Origin: an uncultured Oscillospiraceae bacterium
Lineage (GTDB): Bacteria; Bacillota; Clostridia; Oscillospirales; Oscillospiraceae
Assembly (NCBI GenBank): GCA_951801655.1
Contig: CATONV010000016.1
Location: forward strand, 1 to 40,146
Direction: 5' to 3'
Length of the DNA stretch: 40,146 nucleotides
Part shown: positions 13,272 to 21,776 of the stretch, one piece after another
Layout of the letters: every line of letters starts with the position of its first letter
Position numbering within the stretch: position 1 is the first letter of the stretch
Notes under the pieces: generated by a model
Seen by the model: the letters and a program-made list of their open reading frames with translations, nothing else
Told to the model about the DNA's origin: nothing
Databases searched by the model: none
Made by a program: the position numbers and the translations under genes

Positions 13272-16200
13272 ATGAATAAGATGATCCGCCAGCTGAACCG
13301 GGACATTCTGGAGGCCCTGTCCGCCCGACAGTACGGCGGTCCTGCCGGCCGCCGCACTCTCCAGGAGATGATGAAGTCTCCCGCTTGGACCGACGGCCTG
13401 TCCGGTCTGTTTCCCATCCGGGAGAGGCTGAGCTGTGCCCGTGTTCTGGAGCTGTGCGAGCCCATTCTGGACCAGATATGTCCCCGCCCCCCGGAACAGG
13501 GCTGGGGCCCCTTTGCCTACCAATACGTCTGCCATCTCATGTTTCCGGACAACGGCTTTGCCCCCGAGGCAGATCTGTGCGGGTCCGGGGCGGAATTTTA
13601 CCTCACCGTCCTCCAGCTTCTGCTGGACTGCGAACGCTCCGCCCTGCCCTTTGACCCCATGCTGGACTTCCAGTTCCTCACAGAGGAGGAGTATGAGGCC
13701 TGCGACAAGGCCCGGGAGTACCGCCGCTTTCTGGCCGCGTGGCGGGGGGAGTTCCTCTATGAGCTGATGCGCCTTGGGATGGAGTTTACCCCCTTCAAAA
13801 CACTCAATCACATCGCCGGCGTCCACTACATCGCCATGACCGCCGCCCGGTGCCTGGCTGCGGCGGGGGCGGAGGTGGATCTGGCCCTGATTTCGGGCGC
13901 TGCCGCCGCCCACGACGTGGGTAAATTCGGCTGCCGTCCCGGGGAGAGAGTACCCTATCTCCACTACTACTACACCGACCAGTGGCTGCTGGACCGGAAA
14001 ATGGAGGATATCAGCCACATCGCCTCCAACCACTCCACCTGGGATCTGGAGCTGGAGTCTTTATCGGTAGAGTCTCTGCTGCTGATCTACGCCGACTTCC
14101 GCTCCAAGTCGGAGAGGGACCGGGAAGGCCGCGAGGTAGTGGTTCTCTACCCGCTGGATCAGTCCTTCCAGGTGATTTTGTCCAAGCTGGACAACGTGGA
14201 TCGGAAGAAGCGCCGACGCTACGAGTTTGTCTACGGCAAACTTCACGACTTTGAGGACTACATGCGCCGCCTGGGGGTGGACGTGGACCTCACCGGCCGG
14301 CGGCAGGAGCCCATCCCGCCCAAGGATCCCGCCCTCATGGGCCAGGAGGAGACGCTGAACGGCCTCATTCTCCTGTCGGTGGAGCACAACCTGCAATTGA
14401 TGCACATGCTGTCCAACGAGCAGCGGTTCGGCAATATTATCGAGGCCGCCCGCTCTACCAAGAGCTGGCAGCAGCTTCGGGCCTACCTCAACGTGTTTGA
14501 GGAGTACTTCACCTACCTGTCCGTGCGGCAGAAAACACAGGCTTTGAGCTTTCTCTATGAGCTGCTGATGCACCGTGAGGGCGACATCCGCCGTCAGGCC
14601 GGCGCTCTCATCGGCCAGATTGTGGCCCGCTTCCACCTGGTATACCGCAAGGAGGTGCCCGCCGACGCCCAGAACGACCCGGCGGAGGAGGTCCCCTTCA
14701 CCCTGTGGGGCCAGTATCTGGACATGATCATTTTTCCCGACCACAAGACCACGCCTCAGCAGCGATCTCATATCAGCTACACCCTGAAGCTGGTGGTGGA
14801 GTCCATGCTCAACCACGCCCGGTCAGGGGACATTCCACGGTTTCTGGACGCACTGCTGCGCTACTACAACGACCCGGAGAACACCGATGACGACACTGCC
14901 TTTACCCTGCTGGACGCCGCCCGCTACCTGCCTCCCAAGCACTACGGGGAGACGACCCGGGAGAAGCTGGTGGACTTCGCCGCCCACTTCGCCGTCTCAG
15001 AGGACCCCCGTCTGGTCACCGCCGCCCTCCAGTTCCTCCGGGAGACGGTGCGCAACATTCCCCGCAGCCACCCCCAGATGGCCCGCATCGCCGATCTGGC
15101 CCAGGCTGTCCCCTCCGGGCAGCTGACCACCGTCTTTCTCAAGTGCCGCATTCTCCGCCGGGCGGGACGGGATGTGTCCGATCTGGAAAATACGCTGTAC
15201 CACACCGACATTACCAGCGAGGTTTTTTTGGACAACCTGAAGATTGCCACACCCTGGGTGGTGAAGGTGGCGGGGGTAGAACTGCTCCGGGACCAGGTGG
15301 AGCACGGGATGCAGGCCCACATTCTTCACATTGCCACCCACTTTTCCAACCTGGTCAAGGTATCCGAGAGAGTGGTGGTGCGGCACACCGCCGGTTCCGC
15401 CCTGGTGCATACCCTGTCTCTGCTGCGCCGGGAACAGCGCAACGAGGTGGTGGTGGAGCTGGGCAAGGGCCTGGAGATGGGCCAGTACGAAATTTCCAAA
15501 TACATCCCCCAGTACCTGGGGGAGGCCGCTCTCTACCTCCACCCCAGCGAGCTGGACGAGCAGGTGCTTTGGCTGAAAACGCTGCTGGGCTCCCCCAACG
15601 ACTCCGCCGTAGCCGGGGCGCTGAACACCATCGCCGTGCTGCTTCAGCACTACCCCGCCTACAGGGAGAGATTTTCCGAAAAGCCGGAGGTCTACGAGCA
15701 GCGCCGCCGGGAACTGCTGGGCCTGCTGCTCCAGGGCCTGGCCCACTACCGGGAGACGGTGCGGCAGGAGGCCCTGCTGGTCACCGGCAAGCTGCTGTTT
15801 GAAAGCCCGCTGCTGAACATGGAGGAGAAGGCCCGGCTGTTCTCCCTCAGCTACCGCAAGCTGCTCTTCCTCACCCAGGAGTCCACCTCCCGGCAGGACG
15901 GCCTCACCTTTTTCTATCGGGCGGCCGCCCTGGCCCACATCAACCGCTTTATTGCCCTGCGGCGGCTGGATCACGGCCCCTTCACCTTTGAAAAGCCCCG
16001 CAAGGTCGCCTTTTTCCCCGGCACCTTCGACCCCTTCACCCTGTCCCATAAGGGCATTGTCCACGCCATCCGGGATCTGGGGTTTGAGGTCTATCTGGCG
16101 GTGGACGAGTTCTCCTGGTCCAAAAAGGCCCAGCCCCACCTGATCCGCCGTCAGATTGTCAACCTGTCCATCGCCGGGGACTTCCATGTCCACCTCTTCC

Positions 16201-18065
16201 CCGACGACATCCCTGTCAACATCGCCAACCCCGCCGATCTGCGGCGACTGGTGAATCTGTTCCCCGACCGTGAGGTATACATCGTGGCGGGGAGCGACGT
16301 GGTAGCAAACGCTTCCTCCTACAAGGCCCAGCCTCGGTCCTACTCCATCCATCAGATGAATCATGTCATCTTCCGCCGGGCGGGGGAGGCCGAGCCGCCT
16401 GCCCCTCTGCCCATCACCGGCCAGGTCATCCAGCTCCAGCTGCCCCCTCACCTGGAGGACATCAGCTCCACCCGTATCCGGGAGAACGTGGACCTGAACC
16501 GGGACATCTCCAACTTTATCGACCCGGTGATCCAGGACTTCATCTATCAAAACGGCCTTTACCTCCGGGATAGTCAGGACAAACCCATGCTGGGGGCGGG
16601 AGATCTGGAATTTCAGTGGGTGGGCCAGCCTGACCCCATGCTGCTGGACCGTATCGCCGCCGGCCAGCCCGACCGGGAGGCGATACGCGCCGCCATCTCC
16701 GACCAGGGGGACCGGGTGCTGCTTCTGCGCCGGGCGGGCCGGGGAGATATTCTGGGCTATATCGCCTACCGCTCCCTCACCACCTCCCAGCTGTTCACCG
16801 CCCTGGGCGACACGGAGCTGGCCAACCGGATCCGCCTGCGGGCGGCGGGGAAGACGCTGCTGATCACCGCCCTGGCCGCCGACAGCAACCAGCGGTTCAA
16901 GGACTATCACCAGTTGCTGCTGTGTGAGCTACTGGCCCGGTCTCTGGAGGAGGGCTGTGTCTATGGGGTATTCTGCCCCCACAGCGGCCAGCTTGACAGC
17001 CAGCTGGAAGATGTGCTTCTCCGCACCGGGTTCCTGGCGCGGGAGACAGACCGCCCCATCTGGGAGACCGACATGCGCGCCCCCGCCACGCTGATCCAGA
17101 ATCTGGAGACCACCATTCAGGAGCCTCTGGCCCAGAATCCCCGGGTTCTTGCGGCCATCCGCCGCAGCCACCAGAGTCTCCAGCGGGCCCTGACCGGACT
17201 GTACCCCGGTTCCCTGCTTCTCACGTTGTCCGCCGACATCATCCATCAGCGGCTGCTGGAGAAGATTACCGCCTACAACAACGTCCCCGCCGTGCCCACC
17301 GTCCCCCGGGTGCTGGGGGAGAACATGTGCGTCCCCTACGGGAAGCTTCTCCGGGGCAAAACGGTGCCCAACACGGTGACCAAGACCATCCATACTGACA
17401 AGGTGTTCTCTCCCGACCTGTCTGAAAGCGTCATGGAGCCCTTCCCCTTCTATGCCCCTATTCCCAGCCAGATTCGCACCATCAAGTCCTTCGACCGACC
17501 GGTGATTCTGGTGGACGACCTGATGCACCCCGGTTTCCGCTTCAAGACTCTGGACCCCATTCTCCGCCGGGAGGGGGTGCCCATCCGCATGGTGCTGGTA
17601 GGGGTGCTGTCGGGCTATGGCAAGGACCTGATGGACGCCTGGGAGCGTCCGGTGGACTCGGTCTACTATGTGCCCACGCTGCGCCAGTGGTTTATCGAGG
17701 CCACTCTCTACCCCTTCATCGGGGGCAACACCGTCCGCCGTCCCGGATCTCCAGTACCTGGTCTGCTGCCCGGCATCAACCACATCCTGCCCTACGCCAA
17801 GCCGCCCTACCAGAACGAGTGCGGGCGGGAGGCGGTGTTCCGGATGTCCAAGGCCTGCCTGGAGGGCGGGCTGGACGTGATCCGCACGCTGGAACAGGAG
17901 TACCGTATCCTCTACGGCCGCAACCTGACGCTGGCTCGGCTGCCCGAGGCGGTGATTCTCCCCCTGTGCCCGGACAAGGGCACCTGCCTGCACTACGACC
18001 CCACCCTCTCCGCCTCCGTCTACCTGGAAAACGACCTGGAGGTGCTGTTGCGGCAGAACCAGTAG
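13272..18065 (+). CDS. Giant multidomain protein: HD, helical repeats, NadD-like, GNAT-like, PRTase-like
   Basis: 1597 aa, soluble, no signal peptide; GAGGTGAC precedes the ATG. Domains in order: (1) residues about 170-300, HD-type phosphohydrolase with H180/H185, H214-D215 in AAHDVGKFG, H249/H254 and D275; (2) about 330-905, leucine-rich helical repeats of HEAT/ARM style; (3) about 910-1100, NadD/CoaD-type nucleotidyltransferase with GTFDPFTLSHKG (917-928, a TxSH variant of the HxGH motif), SDVVANASSYK and ISSTRIR (1064-1070); (4) about 1105-1270, probably a GNAT-like acyltransferase fold (weak call); (5) about 1290-1530, phosphoribosyltransferase-like, with VILVDDLMHPG (1411-1421) matching the PRPP loop. 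Key residues in 1, 3 and 5 are kept. Substrates unknown; nucleotide or pyridine-cofactor chemistry is inferred. Likely operonic with the two downstream redox genes. Confidence 0.85.
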   Translation: MNKMIRQLNRDILEALSARQYGGPAGRRTLQEMMKSPAWTDGLSGLFPIRERLSCARVLELCEPILDQICPRPPEQGWGPFAYQYVCHLMFPDNGFAPEADLCGSGAEFYLTVLQLLLDCERSALPFDPMLDFQFLTEEEYEACDKAREYRRFLAAWRGEFLYELMRLGMEFTPFKTLNHIAGVHYIAMTAARCLAAAGAEVDLALISGAAAAHDVGKFGCRPGERVPYLHYYYTDQWLLDRKMEDISHIASNHSTWDLELESLSVESLLLIYADFRSKSERDREGREVVVLYPLDQSFQVILSKLDNVDRKKRRRYEFVYGKLHDFEDYMRRLGVDVDLTGRRQEPIPPKDPALMGQEETLNGLILLSVEHNLQLMHMLSNEQRFGNIIEAARSTKSWQQLRAYLNVFEEYFTYLSVRQKTQALSFLYELLMHREGDIRRQAGALIGQIVARFHLVYRKEVPADAQNDPAEEVPFTLWGQYLDMIIFPDHKTTPQQRSHISYTLKLVVESMLNHARSGDIPRFLDALLRYYNDPENTDDDTAFTLLDAARYLPPKHYGETTREKLVDFAAHFAVSEDPRLVTAALQFLRETVRNIPRSHPQMARIADLAQAVPSGQLTTVFLKCRILRRAGRDVSDLENTLYHTDITSEVFLDNLKIATPWVVKVAGVELLRDQVEHGMQAHILHIATHFSNLVKVSERVVVRHTAGSALVHTLSLLRREQRNEVVVELGKGLEMGQYEISKYIPQYLGEAALYLHPSELDEQVLWLKTLLGSPNDSAVAGALNTIAVLLQHYPAYRERFSEKPEVYEQRRRELLGLLLQGLAHYRETVRQEALLVTGKLLFESPLLNMEEKARLFSLSYRKLLFLTQESTSRQDGLTFFYRAAALAHINRFIALRRLDHGPFTFEKPRKVAFFPGTFDPFTLSHKGIVHAIRDLGFEVYLAVDEFSWSKKAQPHLIRRQIVNLSIAGDFHVHLFPDDIPVNIANPADLRRLVNLFPDREVYIVAGSDVVANASSYKAQPRSYSIHQMNHVIFRRAGEAEPPAPLPITGQVIQLQLPPHLEDISSTRIRENVDLNRDISNFIDPVIQDFIYQNGLYLRDSQDKPMLGAGDLEFQWVGQPDPMLLDRIAAGQPDREAIRAAISDQGDRVLLLRRAGRGDILGYIAYRSLTTSQLFTALGDTELANRIRLRAAGKTLLITALAADSNQRFKDYHQLLLCELLARSLEEGCVYGVFCPHSGQLDSQLEDVLLRTGFLARETDRPIWETDMRAPATLIQNLETTIQEPLAQNPRVLAAIRRSHQSLQRALTGLYPGSLLLTLSADIIHQRLLEKITAYNNVPAVPTVPRVLGENMCVPYGKLLRGKTVPNTVTKTIHTDKVFSPDLSESVMEPFPFYAPIPSQIRTIKSFDRPVILVDDLMHPGFRFKTLDPILRREGVPIRMVLVGVLSGYGKDLMDAWERPVDSVYYVPTLRQWFIEATLYPFIGGNTVRRPGSPVPGLLPGINHILPYAKPPYQNECGREAVFRMSKACLEGGLDVIRTLEQEYRILYGRNLTLARLPEAVILPLCPDKGTCLHYDPTLSASVYLENDLEVLLRQNQ

Positions 18066-18146
18066 CTGTAGGGCGCGACGACTCCGGCGCGCCGTTTGCA
18101 AAACGCGGTTATCCCAAAGGACGGCGGGCCAAGTTGCCCCACCCCA
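18066..18146. repeat. Small inverted-repeat element B between operon genes
   Basis: The left end CTGTAGGGCGCGACGACTCC... (28 bases, 18066-18093) matches element A with one indel. The right end, GGCGGGCCAAGTTGCCCC... (18123-18146), is a degenerate inverted copy. It fills most of the 109-base gap between the giant gene and the dehydrogenase gene. Confidence 0.6.
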
Positions 18147-18174
18147 TATTTTAATTGCTAGGTGTGATATTTCC

Positions 18175-19413
18175 ATGTATTATTACAATATTAACGGCGC
18201 AACCCTGCTTTCCCTCACCCCGCTTGATGGCTTCGGCCCCGAGGTGGAGCCCGCCCGGAGCTGGCGGCTGTTCGCCGCTGTCCCCGGCGACCCGGCGCTG
18301 GGCCGGGGGTTCTTCAAGGTGAGTCATCCCGGCCAGCTGCTGGCCGGCCACGGCCTGGAGACGCTGGACACCTCCCGTCTGCCCCAGGTTCAGGCGGACG
18401 AGTGGACCGCCCGGGCCGTTGAGGACGGCCGTCTCACCGCCGTAAACACCGCCCGCCCCGGCTGGGAGGAGACTTTAAAGTGGTCCCCCGGCTCCGGCAA
18501 GAAGCGGGTCAATATCCTGGCCATCGGCGACGTTGGCTCCACCCTTCTCACCGGGCTAAAGCTGCTGGGGGGAGACGTGATCTCCTCCATCGGCATCTGC
18601 GACCTCAGCAGCCAGATTACCGACCGCTGGGAGTTTGAGATGGGACAGATCAGCCTGCCCTGGAATTACGACGTATTTCCCGAGGTGGAGGTCATCACCC
18701 CGGACCGTCTCTTCGACTGCGACATGTTCGTCTTTGTGGCCTCCAAAGGCATTCCTCCGGTGGGGGCCCAGGTGAAGGACGTGCGTATGGCCCAGTTTGA
18801 GGCCAACGCCGGCATTGTGAAGCACTACGCCCGCATGGCCCGGGAAAAGCAGTTTCAGGGTCTGTGGTGCGCCGTGTCCGACCCGGTGGACCCCCTGGCC
18901 AAGACCGCCTATCTGGAGAGCAACCGAGATGAAAACGGCGTCTTCGACGGCAAGGGCCTGCGGCCCGAGCAGGTCCAGGGCTTCGGCCTGGGGGTAATGA
19001 ACGCCCGGGCGGCCTACTTCGCCAAGCGGGACGAGAGGCTGGCCTCTTTCCTGACAGAGGGCCGGTCCTTCGGCCCCCACGGCACGGGGCTGTGGATGGC
19101 CAACTCCATCGCCCATTACGACGAGGAGCTCTCCCAGGAGCTGACTCATCTCACCGTCACCGCCAACCTGAAAATGCGGGAGATTGGCTTCAAGCCCTAC
19201 GTGGCCCCCGCCCTGTCCTCCGGGGCGCTGTCATTGCTTCTCACCCTCCGGGGGGAGTGGCACTGCGGGTCCGTCTTCCTGGACGGCGTCTATATGGGGG
19301 TAAAAAACCGCTACACTCCCGCCGGTATTGAAACCGAGTTGCTGCCCCGCATCCCAGACACCCTTTACAACCATATCCGGGAGGCGGCGGAGCATCTGAA
19401 GACGATTCTTTGA
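18175..19413 (+). CDS. Lactate/malate dehydrogenase-like protein with N-terminal extension
   Basis: 412 aa; a TAGGTGTGAT ribosome site precedes the ATG. Residues 1-105 are an unrecognised extension. From 111 a Rossmann NAD-binding start, RVNILAIGDVGSTLLTGLKL, is followed by an acidic residue at the end of strand 2 (D143). LDH/MDH landmarks follow: R204 with N211 (VRMAQFEANAGIVKHYA), SDPVDPL (235-241, like the TNPVD of LDH), GVMNARA (273-279, like the LDSAR region), and GPHGTG (300-305) with H302 aligning with the catalytic histidine. The NAD loop is unusual, with alanine for the first glycine of GxGxxG. Ordinary LDH is about 315 aa, so this is a divergent long form. Its place in this cluster suggests a specialised substrate, not central lactate metabolism. 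Confidence 0.8.
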   Translation: MYYYNINGATLLSLTPLDGFGPEVEPARSWRLFAAVPGDPALGRGFFKVSHPGQLLAGHGLETLDTSRLPQVQADEWTARAVEDGRLTAVNTARPGWEETLKWSPGSGKKRVNILAIGDVGSTLLTGLKLLGGDVISSIGICDLSSQITDRWEFEMGQISLPWNYDVFPEVEVITPDRLFDCDMFVFVASKGIPPVGAQVKDVRMAQFEANAGIVKHYARMAREKQFQGLWCAVSDPVDPLAKTAYLESNRDENGVFDGKGLRPEQVQGFGLGVMNARAAYFAKRDERLASFLTEGRSFGPHGTGLWMANSIAHYDEELSQELTHLTVTANLKMREIGFKPYVAPALSSGALSLLLTLRGEWHCGSVFLDGVYMGVKNRYTPAGIETELLPRIPDTLYNHIREAAEHLKTIL

Positions 19414-19467
19414 CCGATTTTGCAGGGCGCGGTGCCTGATTGAAAACGGCGTGCCCGACGGGTATTC

Positions 19468-19539
19468 TGTAGGGGCGCATAGTATGCGCCCGCCGAATCC
19501 GTGCCGATTACCTGCGGGCGGATGATATCCGCCCCCACA
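19468..19539. repeat. Small inverted-repeat element C between operon genes
   Basis: The left end TGTAGGGGCGCATAGTATGC... (19468-19493) and the reverse complement of the right end TGTGGGGGCGGATATCATCC... (19514-19539) agree at 21 of 26 positions. 72 bp in total, with no coding capacity. The CTGTAGGGgCG start is shared with elements A and B. Confidence 0.7.
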
Positions 19540-19560
19540 TACGGAAAGAAGGTGGAAACC

Positions 19561-20619
19561 ATGTCCATTACCCTGATCCATCCCGCCCCCGACGCCGGCT
19601 GGGCGGGACAGCGGCTGGACGGCGTATTAAAGTGCGCCCTGGCCGGGCGGGAGGTCCGCACGGTGCGCAGGGCGCAGGAGCTGTCCGGGCTGGAGGGCCA
19701 GCGTCTGCTGCTGGCCCTGCCTCTTGGCGACACCGGTGTCAACCTGGAGTACATGCGTATGCTGGCCCGGCTGCGGAAGGAACCGGGGCTTCTCCGGGGC
19801 TGCGCCGGCGGACTCATTGTAGACGGGGCGGGGGAGCTATACACCAAGTCCGCCGCCTCTGAGGCCGCCCTGGCGCTGAACCTGGCGGGCTGTGCCCTGG
19901 TGGGCCGGCCCCTGGTGGAGGGCACCGGTTCTCTGGCCAACTTTGCCGTCCAGGCCCAAAACCTGAACACCGACCTGATGGGGGCCTACCGCGCCGCCGC
20001 CTCCGAGCTGACAGATCAGGTGGAGGGCTTCGCCTTCCCCAAAAAGGAGAGGCCCCAGGTGCTGGTCCTCCACGCCTCCAGCCACCACACGTCCAACACC
20101 ATGGACCTGTGGGCCAGGGTGCGGGAGGGGCTGGAGGAGAGATGCGCCATCCACGAGATCGGCCTGCGCAACGGCACCCTGTCCGACTGCTCCGGCTGCC
20201 CCTATACCATGTGCCTCCACTTTGGGGAGAAGGGGGGGTGCTTCTACGGCGGCGTCATGCAGGACGAGGTCTACCCCGCCGTCCGGGCGGCAGACGCCCT
20301 GGTGCTGCTGTGCCCCAACTACAACGACGCTTTGTCCGCCAACCTCACCGCCTGTATCAACCGGCTCACCGCCCTGTTCCGCCAGACCCGTTTCTACGAC
20401 AAGGCGGTCTTCGCCATTGTGGTGTCGGGCTACTCCGGGGGGGACACGGTGGCCCGGCAGGTGGTGTCCGCCATGAATATGAACAAGTCCTTCTACCTCC
20501 CCCAAAACTTCGCCCTCATCGAGACGGCCAACAACCCCGGCCAGGCCCTGGCCCTGCCCGGAATCCAGGAGAGGCTGGAGGGATTTTCCAAACATATTCT
20601 GGATACCCTGTGCCTCTGA
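19561..20619 (+). CDS. Flavodoxin-fold NAD(P)H-dependent oxidoreductase with four-cysteine cluster
   Basis: 352 aa from the ATG at 19561 after GAAGGTGG. Residues 1-155 are an unrecognised N-terminal domain (LLLALPLGDTGVNLEYM, AASEAALALNLAGCALVGRP). From 165 an NADPH-dependent FMN-reductase fold begins: RPQVLVLHASSHHTSNTMD is the FMN phosphate loop, ALVLLCPNYNDALSANLTAC is the flavin-contact region, and VSGYSGGDTVARQ lies near the C-terminus. Cysteines C210-x2-C213-x4-C218-x8-C227 lie where iron-sulfur flavoproteins carry their cluster ligands, although the spacing differs from the usual motif. Likely an FMN (and possibly Fe-S) redox protein acting with the dehydrogenase and giant protein encoded upstream. 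Last gene of the cluster, closed by a terminator. Confidence 0.8.
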   Translation: MSITLIHPAPDAGWAGQRLDGVLKCALAGREVRTVRRAQELSGLEGQRLLLALPLGDTGVNLEYMRMLARLRKEPGLLRGCAGGLIVDGAGELYTKSAASEAALALNLAGCALVGRPLVEGTGSLANFAVQAQNLNTDLMGAYRAAASELTDQVEGFAFPKKERPQVLVLHASSHHTSNTMDLWARVREGLEERCAIHEIGLRNGTLSDCSGCPYTMCLHFGEKGGCFYGGVMQDEVYPAVRAADALVLLCPNYNDALSANLTACINRLTALFRQTRFYDKAVFAIVVSGYSGGDTVARQVVSAMNMNKSFYLPQNFALIETANNPGQALALPGIQERLEGFSKHILDTLCL

Positions 20620-20623
20620 CATA

Positions 20624-20657
20624 AAAACCGCCGCGGGAAAAATCCTGCGGCGGTTTT
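20624..20657. terminator. Bidirectional intrinsic terminator
   Basis: AAAACCGCCGC and GCGGCGGTTTT arms (extended by GGG/CCT) around an A-rich loop, between the flavoprotein gene (plus) and the anti-sigma gene (minus). Confidence 0.88.
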
Positions 20658-20660
20658 CGT

Positions 20661-21776
20661 TTATTCCAGAGGAATGGTATAGTCCCCCATGCGCAGGGCG
20701 GTAAACTCGTTAATGTCGGTGAGGAGAAGGAAGCGGACAGTGGTGCTGACTTCTTGTGCCTCCCTGGAATCAGCGTCAAGAATGCCGCTGCCGCCGCTGG
20801 TGTAGCCCATCAGACTGACTCTTTTCTCTTCGCCGTCTCTAGTGACCAGACGGGTGTCCTTCACCATGTCCTCATAGCCGGGGTAGCCCGTCCCCTGGGC
20901 CTCCAGCGCCAGGGAGAAGGGGGTCAGGGTGGCGGTGATCTTCACCCCGCCCTCCTCAAAGACGCCGCTGAGGGCCTGGGGTCCGTCGTAGGCGGGCTGG
21001 AAGGTGATGATGGCCGGGTGGTCGGTGACGGCGGTCTCCGTGCCGTCGGCGTGCTTCACGCAGGGAGGGGTCACCAGGATGGTGAGGGGCTGCTCGTTCA
21101 GACTCCAGCCGGAGTCGAAGTCCCGGCTGAACAGCCAGGTCACCGTATTGCTGTCCGGGTCGTAGCCCTTGGTCCTGCCGCTGCCGCTGCCCTGACCGGT
21201 GCCGCCCTTGTTGACAAAGATCATGTCGCAGGGGGCCAGGACGAACTCCTCCCTGCGGGAGAAGTAGTCGTGAATGTCCGAGAAATCAGACCAGTCGCAG
21301 CTGCTCCAGGCTTCCCCCTCCAGGGCCTTGAGGTCCTCCCAGGTGTAGTCCCCGGTGCCGTAGTAGCGGACCTCGTCGGGGTAGGTCAAATACTCCCCCT
21401 CCTCCAGGGAAAAGCCGTCGGGCAGTTTGTATTCCATAATATAATGGATGTTCTTGTCGCTGCACAGGGCCTGGGGGATGGTGAGGGATACGTCGTCGCA
21501 GACGGAGGTGAGGTTTACCTCCTGGAACACCGCACCGCCCAGGGCGCTCATAGCCGCCTGGGGCCCGAAGCGGCGGACAAACAGGGGGTCCCAGATGGTG
21601 GTGGCGCTGGTGGCCAGCAGCAGCACCGCCGCCAGCAGGACCGCCGCCGTCCGTTTTTTTCGGGGCCGATAGGTCCTGGCCCGTTCCGGCCGGGCGGACA
21701 GGGCATTTTCCTTCAGGCGCTCCCGCATGCCCTGGGGCGGGGCGCAGTTTTCCATTGCGTCGCGATACAGATTCAT
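20661..21776 (-). CDS. Putative membrane anti-sigma factor
   Basis: 371 aa from the ATG at 21776, which overlaps the sigma gene's stop in an ATGA, so the two are translationally coupled. The longer upstream frame is the sigma gene's shadow. Residues 1-42 are a short charged cytoplasmic part (MNLYRDAMENCAPP, RPRKKR), about 43-62 a single transmembrane helix (TAAVLLAAVLLLATSA), and the remaining 300 residues an extracytoplasmic domain of the DUF4179/DUF5643 style with acidic and aromatic beta-rich sequence. There is no HxxxCxxC zinc motif. By position and topology it should hold the ECF sigma factor at the membrane and release it on an envelope signal; the signal is unknown. Confidence 0.75.
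   Translation of the reverse strand: MNLYRDAMENCAPPQGMRERLKENALSARPERARTYRPRKKRTAAVLLAAVLLLATSATTIWDPLFVRRFGPQAAMSALGGAVFQEVNLTSVCDDVSLTIPQALCSDKNIHYIMEYKLPDGFSLEEGEYLTYPDEVRYYGTGDYTWEDLKALEGEAWSSCDWSDFSDIHDYFSRREEFVLAPCDMIFVNKGGTGQGSGSGRTKGYDPDSNTVTWLFSRDFDSGWSLNEQPLTILVTPPCVKHADGTETAVTDHPAIITFQPAYDGPQALSGVFEEGGVKITATLTPFSLALEAQGTGYPGYEDMVKDTRLVTRDGEEKRVSLMGYTSGGSGILDADSREAQEVSTTVRFLLLTDINEFTALRMGDYTIPLE

Noticed and set aside
14997-16910. 637-aa minus-strand frame opposite the giant protein
   Set aside because: No domains or ribosome site, and it conflicts with the motif-rich plus-strand frame.
19423-19465. Possible further inverted-repeat fragment (GGGCGCGGTGCC ... GGCGTGCCCG)
   Set aside because: Arms match poorly; may be a decayed relative of element C but cannot be supported.
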